A stretch of 16,627 nucleotides of DNA from Agrocybe praecox. Lineage: Eukaryota > Basidiomycota > Agaricomycetes > Agaricales > Agrocybaceae. The notes below the pieces were generated by a model. That model saw only the letters and a program-made list of their open reading frames with translations. It searched no databases and was not told the DNA's origin. A program made the position numbers and the translations under genes. The stretch covers positions 1-16,627 of the forward strand of contig CAXHKQ010000094.1 in assembly GCA_964017145.1 (NCBI GenBank), read 5' to 3'. Shown here in pieces: positions 15,598 to 16,627 of this stretch (the first letter of the stretch is position 1; each line of letters begins with the position of its first letter).

Positions 15598-16627
15598 TGT
15601 GTCGCCATCGTCGTCCTCGACGACGAGCTCGCACCGGCTATCGATCGGACCGGTGTGGGAAATTACCCGTTTTGGGTTAATTTCAACCGCTCGTGCAGTC
15701 TTTCGCCTTCCATCTTCTCCCATCACCACCCCTCTCATCCCCTCCCTTCCGCAGCGATGGACGGCTGCCAGCAACGACAAATCATGTCCAACCACCAACG
15801 TCGATGACCACGGATGGCTACGACGATGAGGGACAACGGCAAGGGCGACCGTTAGACCACGTCACATCCAACCGCCAGCGACGAGAACGACAACGCGACG
15901 ATAACAACGACGCGACGACAACGACGCATGACCACGACGAGGAACAACCACGACGATGACTGCCAGGCCACGTCATATCCAACCACCCCCGACGCTGGCC
16001 ACGGATGTCCACGACGACGATGGACCATAGCCACAACACCAACGGTGGTCACAACAGGCGATGGGCATGGCGAGTTCGTGTCCAGCCATCCCACTTCCAT
16101 GCTCCCTGGGACGAGGTGGACGAACGCGACCACGAGCAGGCATCAACAAGTGGGCACGAACGAGGAGTGGCCATGGACGAGGGGTGGGCACGAACGAGCA
16201 GGCACCACGACCACCACCCTCACGACCACAGCCTGAACCGCAACCACGACCACGACCACCACCATGAACACGAGGACGATGGCGATTACACACGACGACG
16301 ACACACCTTGCCCCCTCCCCTGCCGATAGGGATGTGGGTGACCTCCTTGGACGATGACAACAACGACCGAGGTGACACGTATGAGCACCTACGACGAGCA
16401 CCCACGCAGCAGCACCCCACGTACGAGTAGCCACGACCGAGGCGACACATACGAGCAGCCACAGCGGAGCAGCCACGCAGGAGCAGCCGCGTACGAGCAG
16501 CCGCGTATGAGCACCCACGACCGAGCAGCCATATAAATGAGCAAGCGCGTGGGGACAAATGGGTAGGGACAAGCGAGCGGGTAAGGAGAAAGCGAGAGAC
16601 AGCAGGGCAAAATATGTAGCGTAGTGT
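15598..16627 (-). mobile_element. Right inverted arm of the foldback-like element, running off the window
   Basis: Read on the minus strand, this arm follows the left arm from the outer 17-bp match through the 14-bp array and CCCACATCCCTAT to the inner block. It is about 200 bp longer because of extra tandem material (for example copies of a CCACGTCAYATCCAACC motif near 15858 and 15969). Its outer end coincides with the window end, so the true terminus and any target duplication cannot be seen. Its composition is ACG/CCA-rich, and no coding frame is credible. Confidence 0.65.
16453..16522 (+). repeat. 14-bp minisatellite in the right arm
   Basis: Five consecutive 14-bp units such as AGCAGCCACGCAGG and AGCAGCCGCGTACG, with more diverged units of the same period upstream to about 16380. 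Because 14 is not a multiple of 3, the array cannot encode a simple peptide repeat in one frame, consistent with non-coding DNA. Confidence 0.85.

Noticed and set aside
15928..16610. Overlapping frames of up to 199 codons in the right arm
   Set aside because: As in the left arm, they reflect ACG/CCA-rich tandem sequence with no start context, introns or domain.

Overview
The window looks like a repeat-rich, accessory part of a basidiomycete genome, most likely a mushroom-forming Agaricomycete. The two host genes have several short GT-AG introns (53-68 nt) with CTAAC/CTCAC-type branch sites. One host protein carries a viroplasmin-like (RNase H1 N-terminal) domain. The other belongs to an uncharacterised family that I associate from memory with Agaricomycete genomes. 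The retrotransposon is a fungal-type chromovirus. There is no bacterial gene organisation, no CRISPR array and no tRNA or rRNA gene that I can recognise.

Layout. 1-530: GC-rich, low-complexity sequence with no convincing gene. 530-1075: copy A (minus) of a dispersed repeat. 1180-7674: a complete Ty3/Gypsy chromovirus on the minus strand with 503-bp LTRs differing at one base and a 5-bp target duplication CCTCG. It has intact gag and pol (protease, RT, RNase H, integrase, chromodomain), and an 11-nt primer-binding site that is complementary to the probable 5' end of its own transcript, as in Tf1-type self-priming. 7675-8653: spacer. 8654-10081 (minus): a four-exon gene with a viroplasmin-like domain. 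10358-12128 (plus): a divergently oriented gene of an uncharacterised family, now a pseudogene. 11111-11912: a hAT-like non-autonomous element inside exon 2 of that gene. 12150-14040: copies B and C (plus) of the dispersed repeat as a direct repeat around a GC-rich minisatellite block. 14106 to the window end: long inverted arms built from tandem subrepeats around an AT-rich core, resembling a foldback transposon.

How it fits together. The only host coding capacity is the head-to-head pair between about 8.65 and 12.1 kb. The plus-strand partner has been hit twice: the hAT-like insertion in exon 2, whose removal restores the reading frame exactly, and loss of everything downstream of its third splice donor where repeat B begins. 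The retroelement is young and could be autonomous. The most unusual features are the self-priming layout, the foldback-like structure, and a 16-mer conserved perfectly five times in the otherwise diverged A/B/C repeats. All family assignments come from reading motifs by eye; no database search was possible.
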